Assembly (NCBI RefSeq): GCF_010730355.1
Contig: NZ_AP022576.1
Coordinates: 5,456,001-5,520,000 of the forward strand
Reading direction: 5' to 3'
DNA length: 64,000 nt
DNA from: Mycobacterium florentinum
GTDB taxonomy: Bacteria > Actinomycetota > Actinomycetes > Mycobacteriales > Mycobacteriaceae
The translations under genes were made by a program, and so were the position numbers. Shown here one piece after another: positions 29,339-39,003 of this stretch (position 1 is its first letter; each line of letters begins with the position of its first letter). The notes beneath the pieces were generated by a model, which saw only the letters and a list, made by a program, of their open reading frames with translations, was not told the DNA's origin and did not search any database.

Positions 29339-29650
29339 ATGGCGACCTACGCAATCGTCAAGACCGGTGGCAAGCAGTACAAGGTCGCCGTCGGTGACGT
29401 GGTCAAGGTCGAGAAGCTCGAATCCGAGCCCGGCGCCAAGGTGTCGCTGCCGGTCGCGCTGGTTGTCGACGGTGCCACCGTCACTTCCGACGCCGCCGCG
29501 CTGGCCAAGGTCGCGGTGACCGGCGAGGTACTCGAGCACACCAAGGGCCCGAAGATCCGTATCCACAAGTTCAAGAACAAGACCGGCTACCACAAGCGTC
29601 AGGGACACCGTCAGCAGCTGACGGTCCTGAAGGTCACCGGAATCAAGTAG
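29339..29650 (+). CDS. rplU: 50S ribosomal protein L21
   Basis: 103 residues. It begins [20 protein letters not shown], the L21 signature, and ends with the basic RNA-binding segment [11 protein letters not shown]. It binds 23S rRNA in the large subunit. rpmA follows after 14 bases, the universal rplU-rpmA pairing. Confidence 0.97.
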   Translation: MATYAIVKTGGKQYKVAVGDVVKVEKLESEPGAKVSLPVALVVDGATVTSDAAALAKVAVTGEVLEHTKGPKIRIHKFKNKTGYHKRQGHRQQLTVLKVTGIK

Positions 29651-29664
29651 CGGAGGCGACAGAC

Positions 29665-29931
29665 ATGGCACACAAGAAGGGCGCTTCCAGCTCGCGCAAC
29701 GGTCGCGATTCCAACGCGCAGCGGCTGGGCGTCAAGCGGTTCGGCGGCCAGGTCGTCAAGGCCGGCGAGATCATCGTCCGCCAGCGTGGCACCCACTTCC
29801 ACCCCGGCGTGAACGTCGGTCGTGGCGGCGACGACACGTTATTCGCGACAGCGGCCGGCGCGGTCGAGTTCGGCGTGAAGCGCGGACGCAAGACCATCAG
29901 CATCGTCGCGGCCGAGCAGAACGCCGACTGA
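29665..29931 (+). CDS. rpmA: 50S ribosomal protein L27
   Basis: 88 residues starting [20 protein letters not shown], the conserved L27 N-terminus, which reaches the peptidyl transferase centre. There is no Firmicute-type cleavable extension. It lies between rplU and obg. Confidence 0.97.
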   Translation: MAHKKGASSSRNGRDSNAQRLGVKRFGGQVVKAGEIIVRQRGTHFHPGVNVGRGGDDTLFATAAGAVEFGVKRGRKTISIVAAEQNAD

Positions 29932-29973
29932 GCGTCGCGGGTGCGCATTCACCCGTGATTAAGGGGAACCCCG

Positions 29974-31416
29974 ATGCCTCGGTTTGTCGATCGGGTCGTC
30001 ATTCACGCGCGGGCGGGTTGCGGCGGTAACGGCTGCGCGTCGGTTCATCGCGAGAAGTTCAAGCCGCTCGGCGGCCCCGACGGCGGCAATGGCGGCCGCG
30101 GCGGCAGCATCGTCTTCGTCGTCGATCCCGCCGTTCACACGCTGCTGGATTACCACTTCCGTCCGCACGTCACCGCTCCCAACGGCAAGCAGGGGGCGGG
30201 CAGCAACCGCGACGGCGCGGCCGGTGCGGATCTGGAAGTCAAGGTCCCCGACGGCACCGTCGTCCTGGACGAAAACGGCCGGCTGCTAGCCGATTTGGTC
30301 GGTGTGGGCGCCCGCTTCGAAGCCGCGGCCGGCGGCCGTGGCGGGCTGGGCAACGCGGCGCTCGCGTCCCGCGCGCGTAAGGCGCCCGGCTTTGCGCTGC
30401 TGGGTGAGCCCGGCCAGGCCCGCGACCTCACCCTCGAACTCAAAACCGTCGCCGACGCCGGGCTGGTCGGATTCCCGTCTGCGGGAAAGTCGTCGCTGGT
30501 GTCGGTGATCTCGGCGGCCAAACCCAAGGTCGCCGATTACCCGTTCACCACGTTGGTCCCCAACCTCGGTGTCGTCTCGGCCGGCGAGAAGTCGTTCACC
30601 GTCGCCGACGTGCCCGGCCTGATCCCGGGCGCGTCCGAGGGTCGCGGGCTGGGGCTGGATTTCCTGCGGCACATCGAGCGGTGCGCGGTGCTGGTGCACG
30701 TCGTCGACTGCGCCACAGCTGATCCCGGCCGCGACCCGATCTCCGACATCGACGCGCTGGAGGCCGAACTCGACGCGTATACGCCCACCCTGCAAGGTGA
30801 TGCGGCGCTGGTCGACCTGGCGGAGCGGCCGCGGGCGGTGGTGCTCAACAAGATTGACGTGCCGGAGGCGCGTGAGCTTGCCGAGTTCGTCCGCGACGAG
30901 ATCGCCGAGCGTGGCTGGCCGGTGTTCCTGGTGTCGACGGCAACCCGGGAAGGGTTGCAGCCGTTTATCTTTGGGCTCTGGCAGATGATCTCGGAATACA
31001 ACGCCTCGCGCCCGGCCCCGGTGGCGCGACGTCCGGTGATCCGCCCGGTGCCCGTCGACGACAACGGTTTCACCGTCGAGCCCGACGGCGAGGGCGGCTT
31101 CGTGGTCACCGGAGCGCGCCCCGAGCGGTGGATCGGCCAGACCAACTTCGACAACGACGAAGCGGTGGGTTATCTCGCCGACCGCCTCGCGCGCCTCGGT
31201 GTCGAGGAGGAGCTGCTGCGGCTGGGTGCGCAACCCGGCTGCGCGGTGACCATCGGTGAGATGACGTTCGACTGGGAGCCGCAAACCCCTGCCGGCGTTC
31301 AGGTTCCATTGACCGGCCGCGGCACCGACGCGCGGCTGGAACGCACCGAGCGCATCGGCGCCGACGAGCGCAAGGCCGCGCGGCGCCGGCGCCGCGAACG
31401 CGGTGACGAGCCGTGA
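29974..31416 (+). CDS. obg: GTPase Obg/CgtA
   Basis: 480 residues. A Gly-rich Obg fold (1-160, with [15 protein letters not shown]) is followed by the G domain: P-loop GFPSAGKSS at 166-174, [16 protein letters not shown] switch region and NKID specificity motif. A C-terminal OCT domain (about 350-430) and a basic tail close the protein. It takes part in ribosome assembly and stress response. The stop overlaps proB by 4 bases. Confidence 0.96.
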   Translation: MPRFVDRVVIHARAGCGGNGCASVHREKFKPLGGPDGGNGGRGGSIVFVVDPAVHTLLDYHFRPHVTAPNGKQGAGSNRDGAAGADLEVKVPDGTVVLDENGRLLADLVGVGARFEAAAGGRGGLGNAALASRARKAPGFALLGEPGQARDLTLELKTVADAGLVGFPSAGKSSLVSVISAAKPKVADYPFTTLVPNLGVVSAGEKSFTVADVPGLIPGASEGRGLGLDFLRHIERCAVLVHVVDCATADPGRDPISDIDALEAELDAYTPTLQGDAALVDLAERPRAVVLNKIDVPEARELAEFVRDEIAERGWPVFLVSTATREGLQPFIFGLWQMISEYNASRPAPVARRPVIRPVPVDDNGFTVEPDGEGGFVVTGARPERWIGQTNFDNDEAVGYLADRLARLGVEEELLRLGAQPGCAVTIGEMTFDWEPQTPAGVQVPLTGRGTDARLERTERIGADERKAARRRRRERGDEP

Positions 31417-32516
31417 GCGCGCATCGCGAAGCCATCCGCACCGCGCGCAGCCTGGTCGTCAAGATCGGGACCAACGCGCTGACCACGCCGTCCGGGGTGT
31501 TCGACGGGGGCCGGCTGGCCGGGCTGGCCGATGCCATCGAGGGGCGCATGAAGGCGGGCACCGACGTCGTCATCGTGTCCTCGGGTGCCATCGCCGCCGG
31601 TATCGAACCGCTCGGATTATCGCGTCGGCCAAAGGATTTGGCCACCAAACAGGCGGCGGCCAGCGTGGGCCAGGTCGCGCTGGTGAACGCGTGGAGCGCG
31701 GCCTTCGCCCGCTACGGCCGCACGGTCGGGCAGGTGCTGCTGACCGCGCAAGACATTTCGATGCGGGCCCAGCACACCAACGCGCAACGCACCCTGGACC
31801 GGTTGCGCGCGCTGCACGCGGTGGCGATCGTCAACGAGAACGACACGGTGGCCACCAACGAGATCCGGTTCGGTGACAACGACCGCCTCTCGGCGCTGGT
31901 GGCCCACCTGGTCGGTGCCGAGGCGCTGGTACTGCTCTCCGACATCGACGGGCTCTACGACACCGACCCGCGAAAGACCAAGGAGGCACACTTCATTCCC
32001 GAGGTGGCCGCGGCGTCGGACCTTGATGGTGTGGTGGCCGGCCCGGGCAGCGCGCTGGGCACCGGGGGCATGGCGTCGAAGATGTCCTCGGCGCTGCTGG
32101 CCGCCGACGCCGGGGTGCCGGTGCTGCTGGCCGCGGCAACGGACGCCGCGACGGCGCTGACCGATGCGTCGTCGGGCACGGTGTTCGCCGCTCGGCCACA
32201 ACGGATGTCGGCCCGCCGATTCTGGCTGCGCTACGCCGCCGATTCGGCCGGCTCGCTGACCCTCGACGAGGGTGCCGTGCGTGCGGTCGTCGGGCAACGC
32301 CGCTCGCTGCTGGCCGCGGGTATCACGGCGGTGTCCGGGCAGTTCCACGGCGGCGATGTCGTCGAATTGCACGGGCCGAATGCGACGGTGGTGGCCCGCG
32401 GCGTCGTTGCCTACGACGCGACCGAGCTCGCAACGATTATCGGCCGGTCGACCTCGGAGCTACCCGACGAGCTGCGGCGGCCCGCGGTGCATGCCGACGA
32501 CCTGGTCGCGGTGTAG
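31413..32516 (+). CDS. proB: Glutamate 5-kinase
   Basis: 367 residues from a GTG overlapping the obg stop. Amino-acid kinase domain ([40 protein letters not shown]) with a C-terminal PUA domain (about 275-365). It phosphorylates glutamate, the first step of proline synthesis. The partner proA is 30.6 kb downstream at the right end of the window, with the accessory segments between. Confidence 0.96.
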   Translation: MSAHREAIRTARSLVVKIGTNALTTPSGVFDGGRLAGLADAIEGRMKAGTDVVIVSSGAIAAGIEPLGLSRRPKDLATKQAAASVGQVALVNAWSAAFARYGRTVGQVLLTAQDISMRAQHTNAQRTLDRLRALHAVAIVNENDTVATNEIRFGDNDRLSALVAHLVGAEALVLLSDIDGLYDTDPRKTKEAHFIPEVAAASDLDGVVAGPGSALGTGGMASKMSSALLAADAGVPVLLAAATDAATALTDASSGTVFAARPQRMSARRFWLRYAADSAGSLTLDEGAVRAVVGQRRSLLAAGITAVSGQFHGGDVVELHGPNATVVARGVVAYDATELATIIGRSTSELPDELRRPAVHADDLVAV

Positions 32517-32520
32517 CGTC

Positions 32521-33156
32521 TCAGCTCGATTGCGACTTGAGATACAAAGTGGCCCAGATTATTTCGGCCAACGTGTCGGAGAGTTCTGCGTCGTAGGACT
32601 CCGGTGCGCCCGGCAGGTTCTGCTGACAGGTCCGCTCCACCATCCAGGTCAGCGCGCTGGCCGTGGTGGCCGCGGGCAGTTCGAGCCGGATGGAACCGTC
32701 GGCCTGGCCGTCTTCGATGACGCGCCTCAGCCGCGCGGCGATCGCGGTCAACAGATTGCCGTAGGTCGCGCCCACCACCGCGTCGTAGGCGGCCATCTCG
32801 TTGAGGGCGACCAGCACCGGCTGATGGCGGCGATAACTGGCAACCAGGCCCGCCATGGCCGCGCGGACGTCGGCGGGATCATGGCGCCCCGCCACGCTCC
32901 ACCATCGATCGGCGCTCTCGGCCAGATCGGCGAACACCTGGCCGGCCAGCCGGCGCAGCAGATGGCCCTTGTCCTCGAAGTAGATGTAGAAGCTCGCCCG
33001 CGAGATGCCGGCCTCGGTCGACAGCCGGTCCACGCTGAGCTCGGTGAAGCTGGCCCCGCCGCGCATCAGCCGCTCGGTGGCGTCCAGTAGCTGGCGCTCT
33101 ATCTCCTCACGCCGCTGCTCGCGCTTGGGCTGCGGCTTGCGGGTAACCGGCGGCAT
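32521..33156 (-). CDS. TetR-family transcriptional regulator
   Basis: 211 residues. The N-terminal helix-turn-helix (about 20-68) reads LSVDRLSTEAGISRASFYIYFEDK, typical of TetR. The C-terminal ligand-binding domain is helical. It is divergent from the P450 gene. The shared 93-base intergenic region has a palindrome inside the P450 promoter spacer. This gives a strong prediction that it represses the P450 gene and possibly itself. The inducer is unknown. Confidence 0.88.
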   Translation of the reverse strand: MPPVTRKPQPKREQRREEIERQLLDATERLMRGGASFTELSVDRLSTEAGISRASFYIYFEDKGHLLRRLAGQVFADLAESADRWWSVAGRHDPADVRAAMAGLVASYRRHQPVLVALNEMAAYDAVVGATYGNLLTAIAARLRRVIEDGQADGSIRLELPAATTASALTWMVERTCQQNLPGAPESYDAELSDTLAEIIWATLYLKSQSS

Positions 33157-33185
33157 TTCCCGAGCATAACCGACAGTTCAACATA

Positions 33186-33213
33186 TTGACTAGACATACC
33201 GTCTAGGCATACT
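33186..33213 (+). promoter_or_regulatory. P450 promoter with embedded TetR operator
   Basis: -35 TTGACT (33186-33191), a 16-base spacer and -10 CATACT (33208-33213). The palindrome CTAGAC-ATACC-GTCTAG (33190-33206) fills the spacer, so a bound repressor would block polymerase. The outer TTGAC/GTCAA pair (33186-33190 and 33214-33218) adds symmetry. Confidence 0.7.
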
Positions 33214-33249
33214 GTCAACGACGTTGGATCACACGACGGAGGACGAACG

Positions 33250-34518
33250 ATGGCAGTGCTGACCGGGCGTACCAGCCGCCCACGTGCGTATGACGCGATT
33301 GATCTGTCCTCGCGCGCGTTTTGGTCGACGACGGCAGCCGACCGGGAGCGCTCGTTTGCGGTGCTGCGGGCCGAGCGGCCGGTGAGCTGGCATCCCCCGG
33401 TCGAAGATTCCCTGATGCCCGATCCCGACGATCCCGGTTATTGGGCGGTCACCCGGCGCGCGGACATCGTCGCGGTCAGCCGCGACAGCGAGGTGTTCCT
33501 GTCCGGCAAGGGGGTGATGTTCGAAAGCGTTCCGGTGGAGCTGCTGGAAGCGTCGCAATCCTTCTTGGCGATGGACCCGCCGCGGCACACCAAGCTGCGC
33601 AAGCTCGCCCACGCCGCGTTCACGCCGCGGCAGGTGCGCCGCATCGAGGAGTCGATCCAGGCAAACGCGAAGACGATCGTGGAAGAGCTTCGCGAGGCCG
33701 GCAGCGGCGCGGATTTCGTCGATCACTGCGCCAAGGAGCTGCCCATCCGCACGCTGTCGGACATGGTGGGCATCCCGGAATCCGAGCGTGAGCGCATGGC
33801 ACATGCCACCGACGCACTGGTGTCGTGGGCCGACCCCGAATTCCTCAACGGCCGCCCCGCATTGGAGGTCATCTTCGAACAGCAGATGTACCTGCACGGG
33901 GTCGTCGGCGCGCTCGCCGCGCAGCGCCGCGAGAACCCAGGTGAGGACCTGATCAGCAGCCTGGTGCACGCCGAGGTGGACGGTGACCGGCTTACCGATG
34001 CCGAGGTGGCGGCGTTTTTTGTGTTGCTCTCGGTGGCGGGCAATGACACCACCCGGCAGACGATGAGCCACACGATGAAGGCCCTCACCGACTTCCCGGC
34101 CCAAAGGGCTTGGCTGCTAGCCGATTACGAGAGCCGGATCGGTGTGGCGGTCGAGGAGTTCGTTCGTTGGGCGACGCCGGTGATGACCTTCCGCCGCACG
34201 GCGGCAACCGATTTCGAGCTCGGCGGTCAGACCATCGCCGCGGGGGAGAAGGTGGTGATGTTCTATTCGTCGGGCAACTGGGACACCGAGGCGTTCCAAC
34301 GTCCTGATCACTTCGACCTGAGCCGCAGCCCCAACCCGCACGTCGGATTCGGCGGCGGCGGACTGCATTTCTGCCTCGGCGCGCACGTGGCTCGCGCGCA
34401 ACTGCGGGCGATCTTCGGTGAGTTGTTCCGCCAGCTGCCGGACATTCAGGCAACCGATGCGACGTACGTGGCGGGCAACTTCGTGCGCGCGGTGCGCAGC
34501 CTACCCTGCACGTTTTAG
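33250..34518 (+). CDS. Cytochrome P450
   Basis: 422 residues. The haem-binding loop FGGGGLHFCLGAHVARAQL gives the Cys375 axial ligand. I-helix oxygen-activation motif AGNDTT at 263-268, where the acid is Asp266. K-helix and the PERF-like region are present. It is soluble, without a membrane anchor, as usual for actinobacterial CYPs that need ferredoxin partners; none is adjacent. The style is close to mycobacterial lipid- or sterol-type CYPs, but no subfamily is assigned. CGGAGG lies ahead of the ATG. It is controlled by the divergent TetR (prediction). Confidence 0.92.
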   Translation: MAVLTGRTSRPRAYDAIDLSSRAFWSTTAADRERSFAVLRAERPVSWHPPVEDSLMPDPDDPGYWAVTRRADIVAVSRDSEVFLSGKGVMFESVPVELLEASQSFLAMDPPRHTKLRKLAHAAFTPRQVRRIEESIQANAKTIVEELREAGSGADFVDHCAKELPIRTLSDMVGIPESERERMAHATDALVSWADPEFLNGRPALEVIFEQQMYLHGVVGALAAQRRENPGEDLISSLVHAEVDGDRLTDAEVAAFFVLLSVAGNDTTRQTMSHTMKALTDFPAQRAWLLADYESRIGVAVEEFVRWATPVMTFRRTAATDFELGGQTIAAGEKVVMFYSSGNWDTEAFQRPDHFDLSRSPNPHVGFGGGGLHFCLGAHVARAQLRAIFGELFRQLPDIQATDATYVAGNFVRAVRSLPCTF

Positions 34519-34522
34519 CGTT

Positions 34523-35380
34523 CTAGGGCAAGGCCAGTGGCGCCAGCGCACCTCCCAGTTCGGAGGCGAGCAGCACCAGCAATTCCGAGCAGCCGGCGTC
34601 GAGTTTGACGGTGGCCAGATCGTCGCCGCGGGTAGGGCCGCGATTGACGATGGCGATCGGTATGCCGAGCGCGGCCGCGTGCCGCACGAATCGGTAGCCG
34701 GAGAATACGGTCAGCGACGACCCCGCGACCAGTAGTGCCTCGGATTCGTCGACCATCGAAAACGACTGTGCCACTCTTTCTTTAGGGACATTTTCGCCGA
34801 AGTAGACGATATCGGGCTTGAGCATACCGGTGCAGTGCGGGCAGTCCAGGTAGCGGAAGGACCCGGTATCGGTGACAACGGCGTCGGCGTCGGGTGCCAC
34901 CGCCAGCCCACCGATCGCCTCCGCGCGCTCGATGAATCCCGGATTGAGCGCCTCGAGCTCCTCGGCCAGCGCCGCACGGCTCATCGTGTGGCCGCAGCTC
35001 AGGCAGATCACCTGCGCGTAGGTGCCGTGCAGATTGATCACGTTCTCGCTGCCGGCCTTGGTGTGCAGCAGGTCGACGTTCTGGGTGATCACGCCGCTCA
35101 CCACCCCGGCGCGCTCCAGCGCGGCCAGCGCCCGATGCCCCGCGTTGGGCAGGGTCGCGTCCATGTGCCGCCAGCCGACGTGGTTGCGCGCCCAATAGCG
35201 CTGCCGGAACGCGGAATCGGAGGTGAACTGCCGGATCGTCATTGGGTTGCTCGGCGGCGAATCGGGACCGCGGTAGTCGGGAATGCCCGAGTCGGTGGAG
35301 ATCCCGGCACCCGTCAGCACGGCGATCCGGCGTCCGGCCAACAGCGCAACCAGCTCCGGTGATTCGGGGCGTGCTGTCAC
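34523..35380 (-). CDS. NAD-dependent protein deacylase, class II sirtuin
   Basis: 285 residues from a GTG. Rossmann motif VLTGAGISTDSGIPDYRG, the GIPDYRG form typical of SIRT4-like class II sirtuins, whereas class III enzymes have GIPTFR. QNVDLLHTKAG and catalytic His118 (NLHGTY) are present. The zinc site is Cys126, Cys129, Cys180 and Cys183. The predicted activity is NAD-dependent lysine deacylation, possibly removal of long or lipoyl-type acyl groups as in SIRT4 (inference). Its stop lies 4 bases from the P450 stop. Confidence 0.88.
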   Translation of the reverse strand: MTARPESPELVALLAGRRIAVLTGAGISTDSGIPDYRGPDSPPSNPMTIRQFTSDSAFRQRYWARNHVGWRHMDATLPNAGHRALAALERAGVVSGVITQNVDLLHTKAGSENVINLHGTYAQVICLSCGHTMSRAALAEELEALNPGFIERAEAIGGLAVAPDADAVVTDTGSFRYLDCPHCTGMLKPDIVYFGENVPKERVAQSFSMVDESEALLVAGSSLTVFSGYRFVRHAAALGIPIAIVNRGPTRGDDLATVKLDAGCSELLVLLASELGGALAPLALP

Positions 35381-35406
35381 GTATTCGAGGGTACGGACTG
35401 TGCCGT

Positions 35407-37320
35407 TCAGTCGCCGGTGCGTTCGAATTTCACGTCTTCGTCATAGGAGCCTGAACAACTGTCGGTGCCGGTCACCTGCTTGTGGCCGTGGCCCGTCAAT
35501 AACGTGATCGGATCTTGCGGCGGCTGCGGCAACGGAAATTCCCAGTGGAACGTGGTTGGATCCGATATTTGCGTTTTCTCGCATCCTCGTTTGCCGTCAA
35601 ATGCGTAGGTCCACTTGCCGTTCGAAAAGTGATAGATGTTGTATCCGACCCGACTGATGCAGCGTTCTCCCGTGCGCAGGCAGTCGGTCTGAACAATGGG
35701 CTCCCAGGTGCCTGTCAAGTGAGTGTCGAGAGGCTTCTGCGTTGCGTGGTAGCGGCCGTGGAATGCGGCGGCCGGGGACCCGACAGGTGCCGGTATCCCA
35801 GCCGGGTCCGGAAGAGTATTGACGTCGACGTCCCCGATCCGGGTGAAGGTGACGGTTCGCTCCGTCTCGCATTCGGGGGGCCCCGTGGCGCGATATTGGC
35901 CGCCCACCGATCCGTCGGGCCGCAGTTGCAGCGTGATGACGGTCCAGTATTCGGCGGGGAATTGGCATCCGTCGAAGCCCGACACTCCGGGTGGCGGCGA
36001 CGCCACCGGGTATGCGCCGACCGCACGCCACTGTCCGCCAATGTCGTCGAACACGAATTCCGACTGCAGGGTAGCTCCGCCGGTGGCCGTTGCCGTTGCG
36101 ACGCAGCCCGTGGGACGACATGCCGAACGGACCGCCCACTGTCCGCTTGATGACGTCCCTCCGTCGTCCGGTTTCCCATTGGTGCCCGAGGGGCCGAAGT
36201 CGACGCGGTACACGCCGGTGAACGGACCGGTGTTCGGCGCGGCGACGGGCTTCGCGGCCGGCTGGTTGGCAGGCCCGCTTCCGACGGTGAACACAATGAT
36301 GGCGACGACGATTGTTGCGACCACGACGGCCCCACCCGCGAGTGCGATCCGGAGGTGTTTTCGGCGTTTTGGGTCACCGGCAGCCAGTGGGGGCAGGGTG
36401 AGTCGGCTTGCGTGTTGGGTCGCGGCAAGGCTGGGGTCGGCGGCCTTGGTTGCGGCCTGTGTCACGAAATATGCTGAATCGCTTAGGGTTTGGGCTGGCC
36501 TGGCGATTGGGTCGGTGACGGCATCGGTCGCGGCGGTGGCCAATTCGATGGTGGTGGCGTACCGCTGATCGGGGTCTTTGGCCATGCCGTTGGCAATCAC
36601 CGGATCGAGCGTGGCCGGCACGTTGGGATCGGTGATCGACGGGCGTGGCGGCGGTTCCATGAAATGCGCGGTGATTTGCTGTTCGGTGTTGTCTCCGGCG
36701 AACGGGGTGTCCCCGGTCAGGCACTCGTACAACACGCAGGCCAGCGCATAGACATCCGAGCGGGCATCGACCTGGCCCGCTCGCAGCCGCTCCGGGGCCA
36801 TGTAGGGCCAGCTGCCGATGACGCCGCCGGTACCGGTCATTCGGGTTTGGTCTGCGCCGCGGGCGATCCCGAAGTCAATCAGGTACGCGAAGTCGTCCTC
36901 GTCGAGCAGGATGTTGGACGGTTTGACGTCGCGGTGGACCAGTCCGATCTTGTGGGCGGCGTGCAGAGCTCGGGCCACCTGCTCGACGATGCGCACCGCT
37001 CGGGCCGGGTCCAGCGGCCCTTCACTCAGAACCTGTTGCAGGTCGCGGCCCTCGATCAAGCGCATGTTCACAAATAGCCGGCCGTCGATCTCGCCGTAGT
37101 CATGAATTGGGACCACATGCGGGCTGTTGAGTTGCGCCGCCGCTTCGGCTTCTCTGCGAAACCGTTGCACGAACGTCGGGTCTTGAGCCAGCTGCGGCGG
37201 TAGCAACTTAATTGCGACTATCCGGTTAGTCGATGTGTCGTGCGCACGCCACACTTCGCCCATCCCACCGCGGCCCAACAATTCCACCAAGCGGTAGCGC
37301 CCGAACGGGGTTCCATCCAT
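35407..37320 (-). CDS. Membrane Ser/Thr protein kinase (PknF/PknH-like) with extracytoplasmic sensor
   Basis: 637 residues. The start is the ATG at 37320 (MDGTPFGRYRLVELLG) with GGGAGG six bases ahead. Kinase domain: GRGGMGEVW, Lys38, catalytic Asp131 (HRDVKPSN), DFG Asp149, activation-loop Thr162 and Thr164. Juxtamembrane segment 265-322, one transmembrane helix at about 324-347, then about 290 residues outside. The outer part seems to have two successive modules, each starting G-x-Y-x and holding Cys pairs (SACRPTGC; TDCLRTGERC). The M. tuberculosis relatives act in envelope and growth signalling. The ligand is unknown. Confidence 0.92.
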   Translation of the reverse strand: MDGTPFGRYRLVELLGRGGMGEVWRAHDTSTNRIVAIKLLPPQLAQDPTFVQRFRREAEAAAQLNSPHVVPIHDYGEIDGRLFVNMRLIEGRDLQQVLSEGPLDPARAVRIVEQVARALHAAHKIGLVHRDVKPSNILLDEDDFAYLIDFGIARGADQTRMTGTGGVIGSWPYMAPERLRAGQVDARSDVYALACVLYECLTGDTPFAGDNTEQQITAHFMEPPPRPSITDPNVPATLDPVIANGMAKDPDQRYATTIELATAATDAVTDPIARPAQTLSDSAYFVTQAATKAADPSLAATQHASRLTLPPLAAGDPKRRKHLRIALAGGAVVVATIVVAIIVFTVGSGPANQPAAKPVAAPNTGPFTGVYRVDFGPSGTNGKPDDGGTSSSGQWAVRSACRPTGCVATATATGGATLQSEFVFDDIGGQWRAVGAYPVASPPPGVSGFDGCQFPAEYWTVITLQLRPDGSVGGQYRATGPPECETERTVTFTRIGDVDVNTLPDPAGIPAPVGSPAAAFHGRYHATQKPLDTHLTGTWEPIVQTDCLRTGERCISRVGYNIYHFSNGKWTYAFDGKRGCEKTQISDPTTFHWEFPLPQPPQDPITLLTGHGHKQVTGTDSCSGSYDEDVKFERTGD

Positions 37321-37501
37321 ATCAGCCTCCCGGCGTCCACGGTCGAACACACGATAGTTCGGGCGACAACGTTTGCACATAGGAAACACAAATGTTCGGC
37401 GCTCCAACGCGATATCCGAGGCCAGTGGGGTAGTCGATTACGCATCCCCGGCAGCGCGGCGCGATCGCATACTTGACGCCTCTGCACGGAAAGGCGGGCT
37501 G

Positions 37502-38989
37502 ATGTCCGAATCCCAATTCTCGCGGGTGGAGAGCTGCGATGTGTGCATCGTGGGAGCCGGTATCGCCGGGCTCAACGCCCTATTCGCGGTCAGCCGATAC
37601 CTATCGCCGGACCAGAAGGTGATCCTGATCGATCGCCGGCCGCGCCTCGGTGGCATGTGGGTCGATGTGTATTCGTATGTGCGCCTGCATCAACCACATC
37701 CGATGTTCACCGCGGGCAACATCGAGTGGACCCTGGGCAAGGATCGCGCCCACTTGGCGTCCAAGGGTGAAGTGCTCGGCCATTTTCAGCACTGCGTCGA
37801 CGTGATCAGGGAGCGTGTGCAAGTCGACGAGTACTTCGGCTGGGACTTTGAGTCACACCAAGAAGCGGACGGAGTCGTGTGGGTCAACTGCCGGGCGGTC
37901 GACGGGCGGGTGCTCGTCGTCGGAGCCAAGCGATTGATCAAAGCCTATGGCCTGGCGGTCATGCCGAACGAGCCGCTGCAGCTCTCCAGCCGACGCGTTC
38001 ATTCGGTGTCGCCCGACTACTGTGACGTCCGGGCCGGCGATATCGGGGAAAGCGCTGCGCCGGTGTGGATTATCGGCGGCGGAAAGACCGCGATGGACAC
38101 CGCGCACGCGTTGATCACCGTGCGCCCCGGTCGCCAGGTCAACCTCGTCGCCGGCGCGGGAACATTCTTCACCAGCCGCGACAAATTTTTCCCGACCGGC
38201 GCCCGGCGGTGGTGGAAGGGTAGGCCGCCGAGCACCGTCGCCGCACAGTTGAGCCGACGGTACGACGGCGCGAACGAATCAGAGATCCGGGAGTGGTACC
38301 GCTCCACTCACGGCACGTTCCTGACTCCGCAGGCGGACAACTTCGTGTTGGGAGTGCTGTCCGAGGACGAGAATCGCGCGATCTCCGCCGGTCTCAATGA
38401 TGTCGTCATGGATTATCTCGACGATGTCGTCGATCGCATGTGCACGACCGAGTTGGTGTTCCGCAGTAAAGCGACGAAGACAATCGAACCGGGCAGCTGG
38501 GTCGTGAACTGCACGGGGTACGTGGGGGCCGACCGCGAATACCCTTACGAACCTTACATTTCGCCCAGTGGTGCGGTCGTCTCGATCAATGTGCGGTCGG
38601 CCGTGCTGCACTTGCCTGCGTTCATGGGGTACTTCCTGGGCCACCTGATGATGTTGGACAAGCTCACCGACATTCCGCTCTACGAAGTCGACTGGCAGGA
38701 ACTGAGGCGCGAATCGCCGGTGGCATTTCCGTACGTGCTCTTCGCGCTCGCCCAGCACAATCTGAGCCTGATCTACGACAACGTCCCCAGCGGCGTATTC
38801 AAGGAGAACGGTCTCGATTTCGATCAGTGGTATCCGCTACCGCGCCGCCTGCCGGGCCAGATACGGTTCCTGCTCACGCACCGCCGCGAATGCGAACGCC
38901 AGCGCCGCGTTCTGGACACGGTGCGGGAACGATTCCAAATCCGTTGCGGTCCAATAAGTGAGGAGCGGGTAGCCAGTCAAATCGGATGA
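37502..38989 (+). CDS. FAD-dependent, FMO-like NAD(P)-binding oxidoreductase
   Basis: 495 residues from an ATG at 37502 preceded by AAAGGCGGG. FAD-binding motif GAGIAG at 18-23 with the ribose-binding end ILIDRRPRLGGMW, and a second dinucleotide motif IIGGGKTAMDTA at about 190-201. This two-domain layout fits flavin monooxygenases or related NAD(P)H oxidases. No substrate can be named. It is divergent from the kinase gene. The TetR gene downstream is convergent. Confidence 0.82.
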   Translation: MSESQFSRVESCDVCIVGAGIAGLNALFAVSRYLSPDQKVILIDRRPRLGGMWVDVYSYVRLHQPHPMFTAGNIEWTLGKDRAHLASKGEVLGHFQHCVDVIRERVQVDEYFGWDFESHQEADGVVWVNCRAVDGRVLVVGAKRLIKAYGLAVMPNEPLQLSSRRVHSVSPDYCDVRAGDIGESAAPVWIIGGGKTAMDTAHALITVRPGRQVNLVAGAGTFFTSRDKFFPTGARRWWKGRPPSTVAAQLSRRYDGANESEIREWYRSTHGTFLTPQADNFVLGVLSEDENRAISAGLNDVVMDYLDDVVDRMCTTELVFRSKATKTIEPGSWVVNCTGYVGADREYPYEPYISPSGAVVSINVRSAVLHLPAFMGYFLGHLMMLDKLTDIPLYEVDWQELRRESPVAFPYVLFALAQHNLSLIYDNVPSGVFKENGLDFDQWYPLPRRLPGQIRFLLTHRRECERQRRVLDTVRERFQIRCGPISEERVASQIG

Positions 38990-39003
38990 GTGGATCGAGC
39001 TAC

